From positions 1,054,001 through 1,118,000 of the forward strand of contig NZ_LT629799.1 of the NCBI RefSeq assembly GCF_900105785.1: 64,000 nucleotides of DNA. The letters run 5' to 3'. The stretch is from Microlunatus sagamiharensis (lineage in GTDB: Bacteria > Actinomycetota > Actinomycetes > Propionibacteriales > Propionibacteriaceae). How positions within the stretch are numbered: the first letter of the stretch is position 1; every line of letters starts with the position of its first letter. This document shows, piece after piece, positions 47,952 to 56,922 of this stretch. A program made the translations under genes and the position numbers. The notes beneath the pieces are model-generated. The model was not told where the DNA came from, ran no database searches, and saw only the letters and a list, made by a program, of their open reading frames with translations.

Positions 47952-47980
47952 TTGACGCGCCCGGCGTCGGGGCGGACTCT
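47952..47980 (+). promoter_or_regulatory. Promoter of the ilvB leader
   Basis: TTGACG (47952-47957), 17-nt spacer, GACTCT (47975-47980), then 6 nt to the leader-peptide ATG at 47987, giving a leaderless leader mRNA. A second TAGCGT at 47913-47918 is a weaker alternative. Confidence 0.5.
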
Positions 47981-47986
47981 TGAGGC

Positions 47987-48022
47987 ATGCAGCACCTCCT
48001 CGTACGCAAGCGCGTCGTCTGA
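47987..48022 (+). CDS. ilvB leader peptide (attenuation)
   Basis: A 12-codon open frame encodes MQHLLVRKRVV: five of its eleven residues are Leu or Val, with adjacent Leu-Leu and Val-Val codons. It is followed after about 50 nt by a GC-rich hairpin and TTTTTT, and then by ilvB. This is the layout of branched-chain amino-acid attenuation; an ilvBNC leader peptide is documented in Corynebacterium glutamicum. Stalling at Leu/Val codons under starvation would prevent the terminator. Confidence 0.7.
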   Translation: MQHLLVRKRVV

Positions 48023-48027
48023 GCCCA

Positions 48028-48077
48028 CCCCGCTCGTCGACGCTCCCTCGTCTGCCATCCGGCGGCGGGGGTTTTTT
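48028..48077 (+). terminator. ilvB attenuator terminator
   Basis: CCCCGC (48028-48033) can pair with GCGGGG (48065-48070), directly followed by G and six T (48072-48077). The loop is long, so the exact stem may differ, but a GC-rich arm abutting a T-run is rare in this genome and fits an intrinsic stop 140 nt before ilvB. Confidence 0.55.
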
Positions 48078-48217
48078 GTTGCCCACGCGTTCATCGACGC
48101 CTCGGGCGACGAGGGTGGAAGTTGCACCGGCGTAACATCCAGCAGGTCCTCATGGCCAGCGCACCGCCAGCGCTGGGTCTTGCAGGGGGACCGCACCGCA
48201 CGAGGGAGAGACCCGCG

Positions 48218-49972
48218 ATGTCCACGACAGACTCCGCCGCACCCGAGCAGACCGGCGCCCAGTCGCTCGTCTCGTCGCTCGAGCACGTCGGGGCCGAGGT
48301 CGTCTTCGGGATCCCCGGCGGCGCCATCCTCCCCGCGTACGACCCGCTCTTCGACTCCACGGTCCGTCACATCCTCGTCCGGCACGAGCAGGGCGCCGGG
48401 CACGCCGCCGAGGGGTACGCCGTCGCGACCGGCAAGGTCGGGGTCTGCATGGCCACCTCCGGCCCGGGCGCCACGAACCTGGTGACGCCGATCGCCGACG
48501 CCTACATGGACTCGGTGCCGATGGTCGCCATCACCGGTCAGGTCGCCGCCCCCTCGATCGGGACGGACGCCTTCCAGGAGGCCGACATCCGCGGCATCAC
48601 GATGCCGATCACCAAGCACAGCTTCCTCGTCACCCGTCCCGAGGACATCCCGGCCGCCGTGGCCTCGGCCTTCCACATCGCCTCGACCGGGCGGCCCGGC
48701 CCCGTCCTGGTCGACGTCACCAAGGACGCGCTGCAGGCCACCGGCCCGTTCAGCTGGCCGACGCGGCTCGACCTGCCCGGTTACCACCCGGTGACCCGTC
48801 CCCACGCCAAGCAGGTTCGCGAGGCCGCGCGGCTGATCGGGGAGTCCCGGCGCCCGGTGCTCTACGTGGGCGGCGGCGTGCTCAAGGCCCGCGCGTGGGA
48901 CGAGCTGCGCGAGCTCGCCGAGCTGACCGGCATCCCGGTCGTGACCACCCTGATGGCCCGGGGCGTCTTCCCCGACAGTCACCCGCAGAACATGGGCATG
49001 CCCGGCATGCACGGCACGGTGGCCGCTGTGGGTGCGCTGCAGCGCTCCGACCTGCTGATCGCGCTCGGCACCCGCTTCGACGACCGCGTGACCGGCCAGC
49101 TGTCCTCGTTCGCCCCGGGCGCCAAGGTCATCCACGCCGACATCGACCCCGCCGAGATCTCCAAGAACCGCAGCGCCGACGTCCCGATCGTCGGGGACGC
49201 GAAGGAGGTCATCGGCGAGCTGACGTCGCTGCTGCGTGCCAGCGACGCCCGGCTGCCCGACGTGGGGGAGTGGTCGCGCTACCTCGGCGACCTCAAGCAC
49301 CGCTACCCGACGTCGTTCGACCTGCCGACCGACGGCACCCTGTCGCCGCAGCACGTGATCAAGCGGATCGGCGAGATGACCGGGCCGGACGCGTACTACG
49401 CCTCGGGCGTCGGCCAGCACCAGATGTGGGCCGCGCACTTCCTGCCCTGGGAGCTGCCCGGGCGCTGGCTCAACTCCGGCGGGCTCGGCACCATGGGCTA
49501 CTGCGTGCCCGCGGCCATGGGCGCGAAGGTCGGCCGGCCGGACGCGACCGTGTGGGGCATCGACGGCGACGGCTGCTTCCAGATGACCAACCAGGAGCTC
49601 GTGACCTGCGCGCTCGAGGGCATCCCGGTCAAGATCGCCGTGATCAACAACCAGAGCCTCGGCATGGTGCGGCAGTGGCAGACCCTGTTCTACGAGGGCC
49701 GCTACTCCAACACCGACCTCAAGACCAACCGCATCCCCGACTTCCCCAAGCTCGCCGAGGCCATGGGCTGCGTCGGGCTGCGCGCCGAGACGGCCGAGGA
49801 CGTCGACGCGGTGATCGACAAGGCGTTGTCCATCGACGACGCCCCGGTCGTGGTCGAGTTCGTCGTGCACAAGGACGCCATGATCTGGCCGATGGTCGCC
49901 GCCGGCGCCAGCAACGACGACATCAAGATCGCCCGCGACATGGCGCCGAACTGGGCGCAGGAGGACCTCTGA
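48218..49972 (+). CDS. ilvB: Acetolactate synthase large subunit
   Basis: IlvB makes acetolactate from two pyruvates, or acetohydroxybutyrate from pyruvate and 2-oxobutyrate; it needs ThDP, FAD and Mg. The 584-residue protein has the ThDP glutamate E57 ([14 protein letters not shown]), the FAD-domain [12 protein letters not shown] near 283, and the Mg/ThDP motif [20 protein letters not shown] near 452-471 ending in NN. ATG 48218 is chosen for its GAGGGAGAG Shine-Dalgarno at 48202-48210 and the family-like short N-terminus; the open frame further upstream runs into the attenuator. It is the first structural gene of ilvBNC. Confidence 0.96.
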   Translation: MSTTDSAAPEQTGAQSLVSSLEHVGAEVVFGIPGGAILPAYDPLFDSTVRHILVRHEQGAGHAAEGYAVATGKVGVCMATSGPGATNLVTPIADAYMDSVPMVAITGQVAAPSIGTDAFQEADIRGITMPITKHSFLVTRPEDIPAAVASAFHIASTGRPGPVLVDVTKDALQATGPFSWPTRLDLPGYHPVTRPHAKQVREAARLIGESRRPVLYVGGGVLKARAWDELRELAELTGIPVVTTLMARGVFPDSHPQNMGMPGMHGTVAAVGALQRSDLLIALGTRFDDRVTGQLSSFAPGAKVIHADIDPAEISKNRSADVPIVGDAKEVIGELTSLLRASDARLPDVGEWSRYLGDLKHRYPTSFDLPTDGTLSPQHVIKRIGEMTGPDAYYASGVGQHQMWAAHFLPWELPGRWLNSGGLGTMGYCVPAAMGAKVGRPDATVWGIDGDGCFQMTNQELVTCALEGIPVKIAVINNQSLGMVRQWQTLFYEGRYSNTDLKTNRIPDFPKLAEAMGCVGLRAETAEDVDAVIDKALSIDDAPVVVEFVVHKDAMIWPMVAAGASNDDIKIARDMAPNWAQEDL

Positions 49973-50015
49973 TGTCCGCGCACCGGTCGGCCCGCTCGAG
50001 CTTCGGGGAGGACTC

Positions 50016-51651
<1,636 letters not shown>

Positions 51652-51670
51652 CCCGTACGGCTGGTCGCCC

Positions 51671-51739
51671 ACGAGGCACCTCCTGCGCGACGAGGCACCC
51701 CCTGCAGGGGGTGCCTCGGAGCGCAAGGGGTGCCTCGTC
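51671..51739. repeat. 69-bp compound palindrome, left copy
   Basis: The element is a near-perfect palindrome of 34-nt halves (30 of 34 positions match), and each half contains two copies of CGAGGCACC(C/T)CCTG-type motif. The central part, CGAGGCACCCCCTG followed by its exact reverse complement (51691-51718), has no loop. It lies between ilvC and the DUF559 gene and is matched by a copy of the same length at 52756-52824. Confidence 0.75.
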
Positions 51740-51853
51740 CGCGTTGGAGGACCTAGTGCCGTTCGTCCACAGGGAGGCCGTGAGACGCAGCGTCGTCCAC
51801 AGGGTCGACGAGCAGCCCTGGTACCGGGTCCCGCCGCCTGCTGACGTGGTCGC

Positions 51854-52756
51854 GTGGACGTCCTCCTGCGCTCCTGGCTCGTGTCCCGCGGGCTCTCCGA
51901 CCAAGACCTGGGCCGCCTGCAGGCCGTCGGCGACCTCGTCCGTCTCCGGCGTGGCGGCTACCTCCGGGGCGACGTCCGCGACCTGACGCCCGAAGACCGG
52001 CACCGTCTGCTGGTGCAGGCGACGGTGCCGCTGCTGGAGCGTGGCTCGACGTTGAGCCACGGTTCGGCGGCCGTCGTCCACGGGCTTCCGGTCGACGCCC
52101 TCGGCCTCGCCCAGGTCCACCTCACGCGTCCTCGCCGGGGTGGCGGTCGTACGCGCGCCCTGGTGCGGGTGCACACGAGCGCCCTCGCGGAGCACGAGCT
52201 GGAGGAGCGCGACGGGCTGAGGCTGACCTCGCTCGCACGGACCGTGGTCGACGTGGCCCGCTCGATGCCGTTCGAGAGGGCCGTGCCCACCGCGGACCGG
52301 GCCCTGCGGCTCGGGCTCGACCGGGATGCGCTCGACGCCGCACTCGTCCGCGCGGCGCGATGGCCCGGTGCACCCGTCGCGCGACGTGTGGCGGCCTTCG
52401 CGGACGGGCGGTCCGAGTCGGTCGGTGAGTCCTTGAGCCGGGTGCTGCTCGCGGAGCGCGCCGTCCCCGCGCCGGAGCTCCAGCTGCCCGTCCTGGACGG
52501 CCGCCACCTCGTCGCTCGCGTCGACTTCGCGTGGCCCGACGCCGGCGTGGTCGGGGAGTTCGACGGCAAGGTCAAGTACGGCAGGCTGCTCGCCGAGGGG
52601 GACGACGTGCGCGAGGTCGTGCACCGGGAGAAGCTGCGTGAGGACGCGCTGCGCGACCTGGGCTGGCAGGTCGTGCGCTGGACCTGGCCGGATCTTGCGC
52701 GCCCCGAGGTCGTCGTCGACCGTTTGGCACGTGCTTTCCGGAGGGCTCGTCGGTGA
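51854..52756 (+). CDS. AbiEi-like winged helix plus DUF559 nuclease-like protein
   Basis: This 300-residue protein has an N-terminal winged-helix/AbiEi-antitoxin-like part (about 1-50, RLQAVGDLVRLRRGGYLRG; then SHGSAAVVHGLPV near 68 and LTSLARTVVDVARSMPFERA near 124) and a C-terminal DUF559/Vsr-like domain (VARVDFAWPDAGVVGEFDGK with D, E and D-x-K in the PD-(D/E)xK pattern near 220-240, then HREKLREDALRDLGWQVVRW). Members are widespread in actinobacteria and of unknown role; annotation as an antitoxin is not supported by a toxin partner here. The stop overlaps the first base of the right-hand palindrome. Start GTG 51854. Confidence 0.78.
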   Translation: MDVLLRSWLVSRGLSDQDLGRLQAVGDLVRLRRGGYLRGDVRDLTPEDRHRLLVQATVPLLERGSTLSHGSAAVVHGLPVDALGLAQVHLTRPRRGGGRTRALVRVHTSALAEHELEERDGLRLTSLARTVVDVARSMPFERAVPTADRALRLGLDRDALDAALVRAARWPGAPVARRVAAFADGRSESVGESLSRVLLAERAVPAPELQLPVLDGRHLVARVDFAWPDAGVVGEFDGKVKYGRLLAEGDDVREVVHREKLREDALRDLGWQVVRWTWPDLARPEVVVDRLARAFRRARR

Positions 52757-52824
52757 CGAGGCACCTCCTTCGTCGCGAGGCACCTCCTGCAGCGGGTGCC
52801 TCGCCGAGAAGGGGGTGCCTCGTC
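52756..52824. repeat. 69-bp compound palindrome, right copy
   Basis: It starts at the last base of the DUF559 stop codon. The two 34-nt halves match at 28 of 34 positions, with the same outer arms ACGAGGCACCTCCT and the same order of four CGAGGCACC motifs as the left copy. The two copies are the same length and orientation-symmetric, and lie 1,016 bp apart around one gene. Confidence 0.75.
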
Positions 52825-52860
52825 AGGGCGTAAGAAGGGCGCGGGAGGGGAAGCGTCGGC

Positions 52861-53481
52861 TCAGCGGGAGCGGACGGACAGGTTGACCACGCGGGTGCCG
52901 TCGGCGCGCAGCGCGGTGCCGACGACGTAGACGCGGCTGTCCGGGATGCCGGTCTGGGTCGTCTCCTGGTCGTTGGCCAGGATGCAGAGCGACGTCAGCC
53001 CGTCCTCGGAGAGCGGGTTGGGGTGGTCCTTGACGCACTTCCCGTAGCTCTCCTGCAGCGCGGTGAGCGCGTCCTGCGCGCCCGCGGCGGGCACCTCGAG
53101 GGCGGCCTGCAGGGCGTAGTCGTGGGTGGAGACGTAGCGCGAGCGCACGACCTGCGTGTCGTCGGGCAGGTCCACGTCGCCGAAGAGCTCGACGTCGCCG
53201 AGGGTCACCGACTCGCAGGTGAAGCCCGTGAAGGTGTTGACGCACCGCGAGCCGTTCTCGGTGGTCATCGAGAAGTAGGGGATGCCCCACCCGCCGGCGA
53301 AGCGGGCGAGCACGAGCAGGGCGAGGATCACCCCGAGCACCAGGCTCACGCAGAAGATCGCGATGCGGAGCGCCTTGCGGGCCTTCGCCCGGCGACGGAC
53401 GGTCGTGGACGGCGCTGGCACCGCCCCAGGATGCCCGACCGGCTCGGGGTCGAGGGTGTCCGACCCGGCCGGACCGCTCAC
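52861..53481 (-). CDS. Single-span membrane protein of unknown function
   Basis: The 206-residue protein has a Pro/Ala/Asp N-terminal arm, a basic RRRAKARKALR stop and one transmembrane helix (about 40-60, IAIFCVSLVLGVILALLVLA), followed by an exported domain with three or four Cys (SRCVNTFTGFTCESVTLG; YGKCVKDHPN; SLCILAND), probably disulfide-linked. I do not recognise the family. GTG 53481 is used. It is read in the same direction as the O-methyltransferase gene, whose stop lies 7 bp upstream of its start, so the two are probably co-transcribed. Confidence 0.65.
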   Translation of the reverse strand: MSGPAGSDTLDPEPVGHPGAVPAPSTTVRRRAKARKALRIAIFCVSLVLGVILALLVLARFAGGWGIPYFSMTTENGSRCVNTFTGFTCESVTLGDVELFGDVDLPDDTQVVRSRYVSTHDYALQAALEVPAAGAQDALTALQESYGKCVKDHPNPLSEDGLTSLCILANDQETTQTGIPDSRVYVVGTALRADGTRVVNLSVRSR

Positions 53482-53488
53482 GACCGGC

Positions 53489-54052
53489 TCACCGCCGGAC
53501 GGCGACGAGGACGGAGGTGTCCTCGGCGACCATCACGTCGACGCTCGTGAACCGCTCGTCGGAGAGCCAGGCCACGCGCAGGTCGTCGACCCGGCCGTTG
53601 CGCAGCGGCGGCCACGACGCGCAGGGCACGAAGTCGTCGACCACGAGCATGCCGCCGTCGTCGAGCAGGGCGGTCACCTCCTCGCGGGGCCAGTCGCGGG
53701 CGCTGGCGGCGTCCATGAAGATCAGCGAGAAGGGCGCGTGGCCGGCGAGGGTGCTCCAGTCGGCGTGGATCACGTCGATGTCGTCGTCGGCGAACATCGC
53801 CATGACGCCGTGGGCGAGGCCGGGGTCGACCTCGGCGGTCACCACGCGGGTCGTCTTCGGGGCCCCGCTGCGCAGCCACGCCGCTCCGACGCCGCAACCG
53901 GTGCCGCACTCGGCGATCGTCCCCGTCCGGGTGGCGGCGAGCGCGGCCAGCAGCCGGCCGGTCTCGGTCCGGGAGGCCTGCACGTACCCGCGCTGGAGGG
54001 ACATCCGCAGCGCGCGCAGCACGAGCTCGGGCAGCTCGGGCGGGGCGCTCAT
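53489..54052 (-). CDS. SAM-dependent O-methyltransferase-like protein
   Basis: The 187-residue protein has a class I methyltransferase fold of the COMT-like (methyltransf_24/3) group: AECGTGCGVGAAWL near 50-63 (SAM loop), VVTAEVDPGLAHGVMAMF near 73, SLIFMDAASARDWP near 112 and LLDDGGMLVVDDFVP near 130. The substrate is unknown. ATG 54052 is chosen because CACACT lies 6 nt upstream on the minus strand, the same spacing as other leaderless starts here. It is divergent from the small gene at 54196 across a palindromic site. Confidence 0.78.
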   Translation of the reverse strand: MSAPPELPELVLRALRMSLQRGYVQASRTETGRLLAALAATRTGTIAECGTGCGVGAAWLRSGAPKTTRVVTAEVDPGLAHGVMAMFADDDIDVIHADWSTLAGHAPFSLIFMDAASARDWPREEVTALLDDGGMLVVDDFVPCASWPPLRNGRVDDLRVAWLSDERFTSVDVMVAEDTSVLVAVRR

Positions 54053-54125
54053 GCCAGCAGTGTGTGCGCCGTGGGGGCTCTCAGGAGCCCGAGGTCCCAT
54101 CATGTGGGAAGCCTCGGAGGTACCC

Positions 54126-54148
54126 GGACGTCCGATAGTCGGATGTCC
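54126..54148. promoter_or_regulatory. Palindromic operator-like site
   Basis: GGACGTCCGA, TAG, TCGGATGTCC: 10-nt arms with one mismatch around a 3-nt centre, directly abutting TAGCAT (54149-54154). It lies between divergent genes, the position expected for a repressor site. Confidence 0.5.
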
Positions 54149-54154
54149 TAGCAT
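54149..54154 (+). promoter_or_regulatory. -10 element of the 54196 gene
   Basis: TAGCAT immediately follows the palindrome, so a bound protein would cover the promoter. The transcript would start near 54161, about 35 nt before the ATG at 54196. Confidence 0.4.
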
Positions 54155-54195
54155 CTCGGTCACGGAGCAGGTCCACCACGAGCGCAGGACACGGC

Positions 54196-54351
54196 ATGTA
54201 CGAGATGTACCCGGACACGTGGCACGTCGCCGACGACGGCCAGCACGACACCGCAGGCAAGCCCCGGCGTCGTGCCCGCAAGGACCACCCGGTCGTCCCC
54301 GCCGTCGTCGTAGCCCCGACCGCCGCGACCCGTACGCGCACCGGCGCCTGA
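54196..54351 (+). CDS. Small basic protein, 51 residues
   Basis: The frame encodes MYEMYPDTWHVADDGQHDTA followed by a basic PRRRARKDH stretch and an Ala/Val/Thr/Arg tail. Short proteins opening with MYEMYP and a following RRR-R-K-(D/E)-H patch recur in actinobacterial genomes in my recollection, but no function is known. It has GCAGGAC upstream as a weak Shine-Dalgarno, a -10 and a palindromic site. Many Thr and Arg codons in the tail could reflect GC bias, so coding status is likely but not certain. Confidence 0.5.
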   Translation: MYEMYPDTWHVADDGQHDTAGKPRRRARKDHPVVPAVVVAPTAATRTRTGA

Positions 54352-54413
54352 CGCACGCGCCGGCTCCCGTCGGAGGACGGGTGCCGGACCGGCGTGCGCG
54401 GAGGCGCCGCGCC

Positions 54414-55478
54414 TCAGCCCTCGGCGGAGACCCTCGCCGCGATCGCGTCGCCGATCTCGGAGGTCGACCGCTTCGTCCCCGGCGTGCGCGCCGCGATGTC
54501 GGCCAGCACGGCCTTCTCCACGCGCGCCGCCTCGTCGAGGAGTCCCACGTGCTCGAGCAGCAGAGCCACCGAGCTGATGGTGGCCGTCGGGTCGGCCACG
54601 CCCTGGCCGGCGATGTCCGGCGCGGAGCCGTGCACCGGCTCGAACATCGACGGGAAGGCGCCCGAGGGGTTGATGTTCCCGCTCGCCGCCAGCCCGATGC
54701 CACCGGTGACGGCCGCCGCGAGGTCGGTGATGATGTCGCCGAACAGGTTGTCGGTCACGATCACGTCGAAGCGCGCCGGGTCGGTGGCCAGGAAGATCGT
54801 CGCCGCGTCGACGTGCAGGTAGTCGGTGCTGACCTGCGGGTACTCGGCCGCGACGCTCTCGAAGATGCGGCGCCAGAGCCCGCCGGCGTACACGAGCACG
54901 TTGTGCTTGTGCACCAGCGTCAGCTTGTTGCGCCGCCGGGTGGCCCGCTCGAAGGCGTCACGGACGACGCGCTCGACGCCGTACGCGGTGTTGATGCTGA
55001 CCTCGGTGCCGATCTCCGCGGGCGTCCCGCCGCGGAACGTGCCGCCGTTGCCGCAGTAGAGGCCCTCGGTGCCCTCGCGCACGACGACGAAGTCGACGTC
55101 GCGGCCGCCGACGACCGCCTCCGACAGCGGGGTCTCGACGCCGGGGTAGAGCTTGCTCGGCCGCAGGTTGACGTAGTGGTCGAAGGCGAAGCGCAGCTTG
55201 AGCAGCAGGCCGCGCTCGAGCAAACCGCTCGGGACGTCCTTGGCGCCCGGCGCGGCGCCGACGGCACCGAGCAGGATCACGTCGGCGGCGGCCAGCGAGG
55301 CCATGGTCTCGTCGGACAGCACCTCGCCCGTGCGCTGCCAGTGCGCGGCACCCAGGTCGTAGCGTGTCGTCTCGAAGGCGTCCGGGCCGGCGACGGCCTC
55401 GAGCACCTTCAAGCCCTCGGCGACGACCTCGGGACCGATGCCGTCGCCCCCGATCACGGCCAGCTTCTTCTGCGTCAC
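54414..55478 (-). CDS. leuB: 3-isopropylmalate dehydrogenase
   Basis: LeuB oxidises and decarboxylates 3-isopropylmalate (leucine) and 3-methylmalate (citramalate route to isoleucine) with NAD. The 354-residue protein has [20 protein letters not shown] at the start, [20 protein letters not shown] with substrate Arg residues, [13 protein letters not shown], the catalytic Lys region [10 protein letters not shown], and the Mg site [15 protein letters not shown] with [10 protein letters not shown] downstream. The GTG at 55478 is fixed by minus-strand TACGAT 6 nt before it. It is divergent from ilvE; together with cimA it supports isoleucine synthesis from pyruvate. Confidence 0.95.
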   Translation of the reverse strand: MTQKKLAVIGGDGIGPEVVAEGLKVLEAVAGPDAFETTRYDLGAAHWQRTGEVLSDETMASLAAADVILLGAVGAAPGAKDVPSGLLERGLLLKLRFAFDHYVNLRPSKLYPGVETPLSEAVVGGRDVDFVVVREGTEGLYCGNGGTFRGGTPAEIGTEVSINTAYGVERVVRDAFERATRRRNKLTLVHKHNVLVYAGGLWRRIFESVAAEYPQVSTDYLHVDAATIFLATDPARFDVIVTDNLFGDIITDLAAAVTGGIGLAASGNINPSGAFPSMFEPVHGSAPDIAGQGVADPTATISSVALLLEHVGLLDEAARVEKAVLADIAARTPGTKRSTSEIGDAIAARVSAEG

Positions 55479-55484
55479 CGGCGC

Positions 55485-55490
55485 ATCGTA
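55485..55490 (-). promoter_or_regulatory. -10 element, leaderless start of leuB
   Basis: Minus-strand TACGAT, 6-nt spacer, GTG 55478. Confidence 0.55.
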
Positions 55491-55576
55491 GCGGCGACGC
55501 CACCGCCGCCGGGGGTCGTCGTCCACCCTGGAAGAACCCTCCGCGACACCCGTCCCGCAGCACAGAGAGTGAACCC

Positions 55577-56683
55577 GTGAGCCTCCCCTTCGACCTCCGT
55601 CCGCACCCGAGCCCCCGCAGCGCCGCCGAGCGCGCGGCGGTCCTCGCCGACCCCGGCTTCGGCGTGCACTTCACCGACCACATGGCCCTGGCCACGTGGA
55701 CGGCCGCCGACGGCTGGCACGACTCGGGCGTCGTCCCGTACGGCCCCTTCACCCTCGACCCGGCGACCGCGGTCCTGCACTACGCGCAGGAGATCTTCGA
55801 GGGGCTCAAGGCCTACCGCCACGCCGACGGCAGCGTGTGGCTGTTCCGTCCCGACCAGAACGCCGCCCGCCTCGCCCGCTCCGCGCGACGCATGGCGCTG
55901 CCCGAGCTGAGCCAGGAGGACTTCCTCGCCAGCATCGACGCGCTCGTCGCCGCGGACGAGGCGTGGGTGCCCGAGGGTGCGCGCAGCGCCGCGCAGGAGT
56001 CCGAGCAGAGCCTCTACCTGCGCCCCTTCATGTTCGCCTCGGAGTCCTTCCTCGGGGTCCGGGCCGCGCGCCGCGTGACCTACTGCGCGATCGCCAGCCC
56101 CGCCGGTCCGTACTTCGCCAGCGGCGTCCACCCGGTGCGCATCTGGATCACCACCACGTACAACCGGTCGGGTCCCGGCGGCACCGGCGCGGCCAAGACC
56201 GGCGGCAACTACGCGGCGAGCCTGCTGGCGCAGGCCGAGGCCGCGGAGAAGGGCTTCGACCAGGTGATGTTCACCGACGCCGTCGAGCGGCGCTGGGTCG
56301 AGGAGCTGGGCGGCATGAACGTCTACCTCGTCACCGCCGACAACGAGCTCGTGACCCCGGCCCTGTCCGGGACGATCCTCGAGGGCGTCACGCGCGACTC
56401 CATCCTGACGCTGGCGAGCGAGTTCGGGCTGACGCCGGTCGAGCGGCAGGTCGCGCTCGACGAGATGCTCGAGGGCATCGACTCCGGGCACGTCACGGAG
56501 GTCTTCGCCTGCGGGACCGCCGCGGTGATCACCCCGATCGGCCTGCTCGCCGACGAGGCGGGGGAGCACAAGGTCTCCGCCGGCGTGACCGGCGAGGTGA
56601 CCGCGGCGATCCGCAAGAACATGCTCGACGTCCAGTACGGCCGCGCCGAGGACACGCACGGCTGGATGCGCCGCTCGCTCTGA
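55577..56683 (+). CDS. ilvE: Branched-chain amino-acid aminotransferase
   Basis: This PLP enzyme (fold type IV) makes Val, Leu and Ile from their keto acids. The 368-residue protein has ILVE-type landmarks: [20 protein letters not shown]-like [15 protein letters not shown] near 74, the PLP lysine K207 in [29 protein letters not shown] near 239 and the phosphate-binding [10 protein letters not shown] near 315. Length and motifs match the BCAT group of actinobacteria. GTG 55577 gives [15 protein letters not shown]; the Shine-Dalgarno is weak. A 32-nt palindrome right after the stop probably ends the transcript. Confidence 0.95.
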   Translation: MSLPFDLRPHPSPRSAAERAAVLADPGFGVHFTDHMALATWTAADGWHDSGVVPYGPFTLDPATAVLHYAQEIFEGLKAYRHADGSVWLFRPDQNAARLARSARRMALPELSQEDFLASIDALVAADEAWVPEGARSAAQESEQSLYLRPFMFASESFLGVRAARRVTYCAIASPAGPYFASGVHPVRIWITTTYNRSGPGGTGAAKTGGNYAASLLAQAEAAEKGFDQVMFTDAVERRWVEELGGMNVYLVTADNELVTPALSGTILEGVTRDSILTLASEFGLTPVERQVALDEMLEGIDSGHVTEVFACGTAAVITPIGLLADEAGEHKVSAGVTGEVTAAIRKNMLDVQYGRAEDTHGWMRRSL

Positions 56684-56691
56684 GGTCCGTG

Positions 56692-56723
56692 CACGCCCCC
56701 TGGGCCCAGGCCCAGGGGGCGTG
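56692..56723. terminator. Palindromic hairpin after ilvE
   Basis: CACGCCCCCTGGGCC (56692-56706), CA, GGCCCAGGGGGCGTG (56709-56723): a perfect 15-bp stem with a very short centre, 8 nt after the ilvE stop. There is no T-run, as is common for actinobacterial terminators. Confidence 0.6.
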
Positions 56724-56771
56724 GGCCGTCCGCCCTGCGGGCGCGGGGTGGCGTGTGCCGACGTTCCGCGC

Positions 56772-56777
56772 CACACT
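56772..56777 (+). promoter_or_regulatory. -10 element of the cimA leader
   Basis: CACACT, 6-nt spacer GGCTGG, GTG 56784. The 11-nt string CACACTGGCTG is repeated exactly at the deoA promoter. Confidence 0.45.
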
Positions 56778-56783
56778 GGCTGG

Positions 56784-56810
56784 GTGCTGACCGTGGTCAT
56801 CATTCGCTAG
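56784..56810 (+). CDS. cimA leader peptide (attenuation)
   Basis: A 9-codon frame, GTG to TAG, encodes MLTVVIIR: consecutive Val-Val-Ile-Ile codons directly before a terminator (56837-56864) and cimA. This fits attenuation in response to isoleucine and valine. The -10-like CACACT 6 nt upstream implies that translation of the leader starts at the transcript's first base. Confidence 0.65.
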   Translation: MLTVVIIR

Positions 56811-56836
56811 CGCGCCGGGCTCCCGCCCGACGCGCC

Positions 56837-56864
56837 AACCTCCTGCACCCCAGGAGGTTTTTTT
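56837..56864 (+). terminator. cimA attenuator terminator
   Basis: AACCTCCTG (56837-56845), loop CACCC, CAGGAGGTT (56851-56859), with a run of seven T (56858-56864). It is the clearest intrinsic terminator in the window, placed between the leader peptide and cimA. Confidence 0.8.
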
Positions 56865-56922
56865 GTGCCCGCACGGGGCGCACCACGCCCAGCACGCCGT
56901 ACGCGCCACGACAGGAGCACCC

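Noticed and set aside
47858-48217. T-box riboswitch before ilvB
   Set aside because: No T-box core sequence or specifier-loop layout could be found; a short leader peptide with Leu/Val codons and a terminator explains the region better.
51671-52824. Insertion sequence around the DUF559 gene
   Set aside because: No transposase and no target-site duplication were found; the flanking elements are internally palindromic rather than simple terminal inverted repeats, so mobility is left as a hypothesis.
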